Part shown: positions 61,109 to 64,000 of the stretch, in pieces
How positions within the stretch are numbered: position 1 is the first letter of the stretch
Layout of the letters: every line of letters begins with the position of its first letter
Translations under genes and position numbers: made by a program
NCBI GenBank assembly: GCA_028673005.1
Contig: CM054117.1
Coordinates: 37,282,564 to 37,346,563, forward strand
Source of the DNA: Tanypteryx hageni
Taxonomy: Eukaryota > Arthropoda > Insecta > Odonata > Petaluridae
DNA: 64,000 nucleotides
Direction: 5' to 3'
Notes under the pieces: generated by a model
The model's input: the letters and a program-made list of their open reading frames with translations, nothing else
Databases searched by the model: none
What the model was told of the DNA's origin: nothing

Positions 61109-61116
61109 CTTTAAAG

Positions 61117-61447
61117 CAGGCATGTCAAACTGGCTGGCCGCATACGGCCCGATAACTATTTTTTTGTCCCAAGTGAATCGTGTGGGATCTCATATAAAAG
61201 CTATATTTGAAGAAGAAAAAAAAGGAAACGTTATTTTTTCATGGTTACCGAATTACAATAATACGTATTATCTAAATTTTTGTTATTTATTCCAAAACAG
61301 GCGTCCAATCTTCTAGCTCAAGTTCCAGCTTTGACACTCATTAAACGACTGCGGCCCTTCACTAACATACGTCGCTTTAATGCGGCCCTTCTATAACATT
61401 CATCGCTTAAATGCGGCCCGGAAGCCTCTTCGAGTTTGACATGCCTG
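61117..61447. mobile_element. hAT-type MITE with internal 31-bp tandem repeats (331 bp)
   Basis: Perfect 15-bp terminal inverted repeats CAGGCATGTCAAACT, flanked by CTTTAAAG (61109-61116) and CTTTAAAA (61448-61455), an 8-bp duplication with one mismatch. Near the right end, two 31-bp units starting GCGGCCCTTC (61351 and 61382) plus a partial third (61413) repeat the GCGGCCC motif. The left end has GGCCGC and CGGCCCG. Non-coding. The subterminal motif array is probably the transposase-binding region (inference from hAT biology). Confidence 0.92.
61351..61420. repeat. 31-bp tandem repeats in hAT subterminal region
   Basis: Units at 61351-61381 and 61382-61412 match at most positions (GCGGCCCTTC, about 20 bp more ending TTAAT or TAAAT), then GCGGCCCG begins a truncated third. 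Confidence 0.88.
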
Positions 61448-61455
61448 CTTTAAAA

Positions 61456-62865
61456 TAAGGTTAGGAGAGCGAAAGGGTTAGAAAAGTACCTCAGAAAAAT
61501 GACGTCAGCAAAAGAAAGTTCGAGAAGAGAGTAAATTACGCGATGGAGTGAAACAAGATATGGGAGAGAATAAACTAAAAGTGAACGAAAATGCCGATAA
61601 GCGCAGGAAGGTTTTGAGAGCAGAAAGAGTGAAACTGGAGGTAGAAGAAAACAAGTTGAAATAACAACAAGAGAGAGAAAGAGAGGAACAAGAGAAGAAA
61701 ATTGTGGTTGTCACAAAGACTGCGAAGATAGCCCAAGGTGACTCGTCCGGGAGAGAAGTGAGAAGGGGTTTTAGTGCGAGTTGCCAGTGAAACAGTCACC
61801 GTGAAATTAGGAACTTAGATTAAATAGACCCTTTTTACTCCTGCCCTCCAACGAAGGGACGCGGAGTCTCTCCTCTCTTCACCCCTTCTCCTAGGAGAGG
61901 AAGAAAAAAATTCCAACTATTTAAAACTATTCCGACCGCCTCGCCCGCACCAAACTCTATTTCCGCAAAGGACCTCCATTCATAGCTGCTGAAAATAAGG
62001 TGATTGGTCTCGCAATGCCTTTTCGTCCGAGTGGGTCCTTTTAAGATTAGGATTCTCTCCCTCCCTCTCTCTCTCTCTCACTCCTATCTCTGCTCACTCG
62101 AGATGAAAATCGCTAGAAAGAAGCGGCGGAAAAAGGCGAATTTTAGGATGCACGCGATGGATATAGAATGGAGAGATGGAGACTTTCGCCTGAATTACAT
62201 AATATTACAAAAAACTTATTAAATTTAACCTCAAAGGTAATGATCATACCGCAGTTATAAAATATAACAGTGTGCACTGAATTCATAAATAACTACTCCG
62301 TAGACCTAGTATTCCGCGTTATATCTTAGGAAGCTCTCTGAGATTTGTTTCAAAATTAAGAATTCAGACTACAGAAATTTGTACGTGAGGAGAAAAAATA
62401 TTTTCATTTCATTGCTATTAATTTGAGAAATATACGGATCGAAAGAAACATCCGTAAAAAATCACAGCCATCATATGTACGATAAGCTTGAACACGGAAG
62501 ACACGATAATCTTACATTCCAAACACGTAATTACATCCACAGCAATTACCCGCAAGCCACATCCACCAAAATGGTGAACGTGGCATCACCGAGTGAAAGA
62601 ATCAATTTTCTAGCGTCTACATCAGGACCACGCAAACATTAAAACCCCGATCAGAAAGAAGTAAATAACAATCTCATTAAAAAGAACCGGATTCACCGGA
62701 AATTTTAAGCCATACCTGCGGTTTTAAAAGTCCACGATATAAGTGATGCACAACTTCTTCATTCTTCCTCTCGTGAATCGCGGACTGCCCCAACGCGAGG
62801 GACCCAATTAGTTCCGAGAGCGTAACAGGAAAATTAAAAAGGAATTCTTTCTATAATTCGCTTTG

Positions 62866-62866
<1 letters not shown>
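61456..62866. other. Non-coding DNA, nothing recognised
   Basis: Purine-biased at about 61520-61700 and CT-rich with (CT)n at about 62058-62090. A CRE palindrome TGACGTCA is at 61500-61507. No gene recognised. Confidence 0.45.

Positions 62867-62867
<1 letters not shown>

Positions 62868-62902
<35 letters not shown>
62868..62902. repeat. (GA)n microsatellite
   Basis: Uninterrupted AG/GA repeat of about 15 units. Confidence 0.95.
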
Positions 62903-62906
<4 letters not shown>

Positions 62907-64000
62907 CGACTGGAGAAGGAAGGACGAGAACGGGACAAAATTTTAAGCGCTGGATATCCACTACGCTTCCCAGGTTTCCACTCCCACACACGCGCACATC
63001 GTTCGTAAAAACGGGACAGCGTGCCTCCTAATCCAACGAGATCACAAAATTGCTACGAAAGGAACCCTAATGCTAACGGGACAAGACAAAAGAGCGTTGC
63101 TAGGGGAAAATCATTTCCTCCCTCACGTAATTGAAAGTGGGCTTAGCCTTAAAATTACAGCTTCATTTATACGCCTCGACACCTTTAACAGCTTGGTTGG
63201 TGGAGGGAATGGAGGGAGGCGTAGGAGAGCTTGGCTAAAGAATGGCGCTATCTATCGCCGGACGGGGAAGATTCTCAATTGTCTCCCCCCCTACTCTTTC
63301 TCAAACTCCGCTAAGGAAACGTCTCGACTACTTAATAACGCACGAGATTAATAGCATTCCACGGAGGCCAAATGTAAGCCGAAGGAGATTGTGGTAGAGA
63401 GCGAAATATAGGACTGTATATATATTTTATATATGTATATATATTCAAATATATATATAACACTAAAGGAGACTTTACATGAAGAAGGTAGCCTTAAAAA
63501 TATTAATAGGAGAATTCGGATTTATTAGAGATGAACTACAGAGGCAAGCAACGGTAGTATCTCGCGAGATATAATATGAATGGGCGAATGGGGAGAATGA
63601 GACGTAGGAGGGGAAAAGGACGATCGTGTGTGGGCGGCGGAGTCTGTCGTGATTCACAGAACCGGTAAAAAGCATTTAATCCGATAAAACGCCTCGAGAA
63701 AAGGAATTTCTAAATGTTCCGAGTTCGGTTGATGAGAAATCTTGAGAAACTTTTTGCGCTGAACTGCCGAGGCGGAAAATCAAATTATGAGCGGGCTTCG
63801 TTACTTGAAAAGATAAACTCGCGATAGAAAAAATATCGAAGAGTCATGACTAAGGTAACAATCGATAAGAATACTGTAAATGTTAGGAAATTATAAATTT
63901 TTCTTAGGAAAAGGCACGTCTCATCTTGTATTCTTCGCCATGAAATACGAAGTACGATGGATGGTTTTCTATGAGCAATTACCCCACTAACCTCATATTT
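62903..64000. other. Non-coding DNA with an AT microsatellite
   Basis: Imperfect (TA)n-like run at about 63415-63460. A 93-codon plus-strand frame at 63070-63351 is unrecognised and not called. The window ends in AT-rich sequence. Confidence 0.45.

Noticed and set aside
1..64000. CRISPR arrays, bacterial operons, rRNA, telomeric TTAGG arrays
   Set aside because: None seen. The repeats present are microsatellites, minisatellites and transposon-derived, with no regularly spaced direct repeats and unique spacers.

Overview
This window looks like nuclear DNA from an invertebrate, probably an arthropod and perhaps an insect. It is AT-rich with frequent CpG. It is crowded with short non-autonomous DNA transposons, tRNA-derived SINE-like elements, microsatellites and long purine (GA) or pyrimidine (CT) tracts. 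It has no operon-like packing, no ribosome binding sites and no recognisable full-length gene. The species cannot be named from the sequence, and the arthropod call is inference from the repeat types.

I found no convincing protein-coding exon, functional tRNA, rRNA or known microRNA in 64 kb. The longest open frames (up to about 230 codons) lie in GA/CT-rich tracts. They translate to Ser/Pro/Leu/Phe-rich protein on one strand and Arg/Lys/Glu/Gly-rich protein on the other, so they are composition artefacts. The window is best read as intergenic or long-intronic DNA. The one protein-family match is the start of a MADF domain inside a deleted PIF/Harbinger-type transposon (22896-23021).

Layout. 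1-5.96 kb: unique AT-rich DNA with purine tracts. 5.96-6.58 kb: copy A of a dispersed repeat; copy B is at 47.24-47.85 kb. 7.5-11 kb: GA-rich block with (GA)n, a minisatellite and a Sox/POU-like site cluster. 12.6-19.6 kb: alternating CT and GA blocks and a SINE-like element (15.6 kb). 22.1-24.6 kb: a 2.5-kb inverted-repeat structure with tandem pogo-like termini, carrying a 706-bp PIF/Harbinger element flanked by TTA. 24.6-27.1 kb: AT-rich DNA ending in a 91-bp near-perfect palindrome. 27.5-33 kb: GA tracts, candidate DRE and X-box sites, and a 220-bp inverted repeat (30.6 kb). 34.17 kb: 102-bp hAT element. 35-41.3 kb: GA/G-rich tracts with G-quadruplex candidates. 41.8 kb: a second hAT element. 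44.0 kb: a second SINE. 47.0 kb: foldback repeat. 50.0 kb: (TA)n. 52.8 kb: a third hAT element with a perfect 8-bp TSD. 54.4 kb: 24-bp minisatellite. 59.5-60.3 kb: unclassified element with short terminal inverted repeats. 61.1 kb: a fourth hAT element containing 31-bp tandem repeats. The 3' end has (GA)n and (TA)n runs.

No gene network can be described. The biological content is the repeat landscape: four hAT-type elements sharing a GCGGCCC-like subterminal motif (weakest in the shortest), one PIF/Harbinger derivative, one outward-facing pogo-like arm structure, a two-copy family with a terminal hairpin, and several palindromes. A few regulatory-motif clusters are only candidates. All coordinates come from reading by eye.
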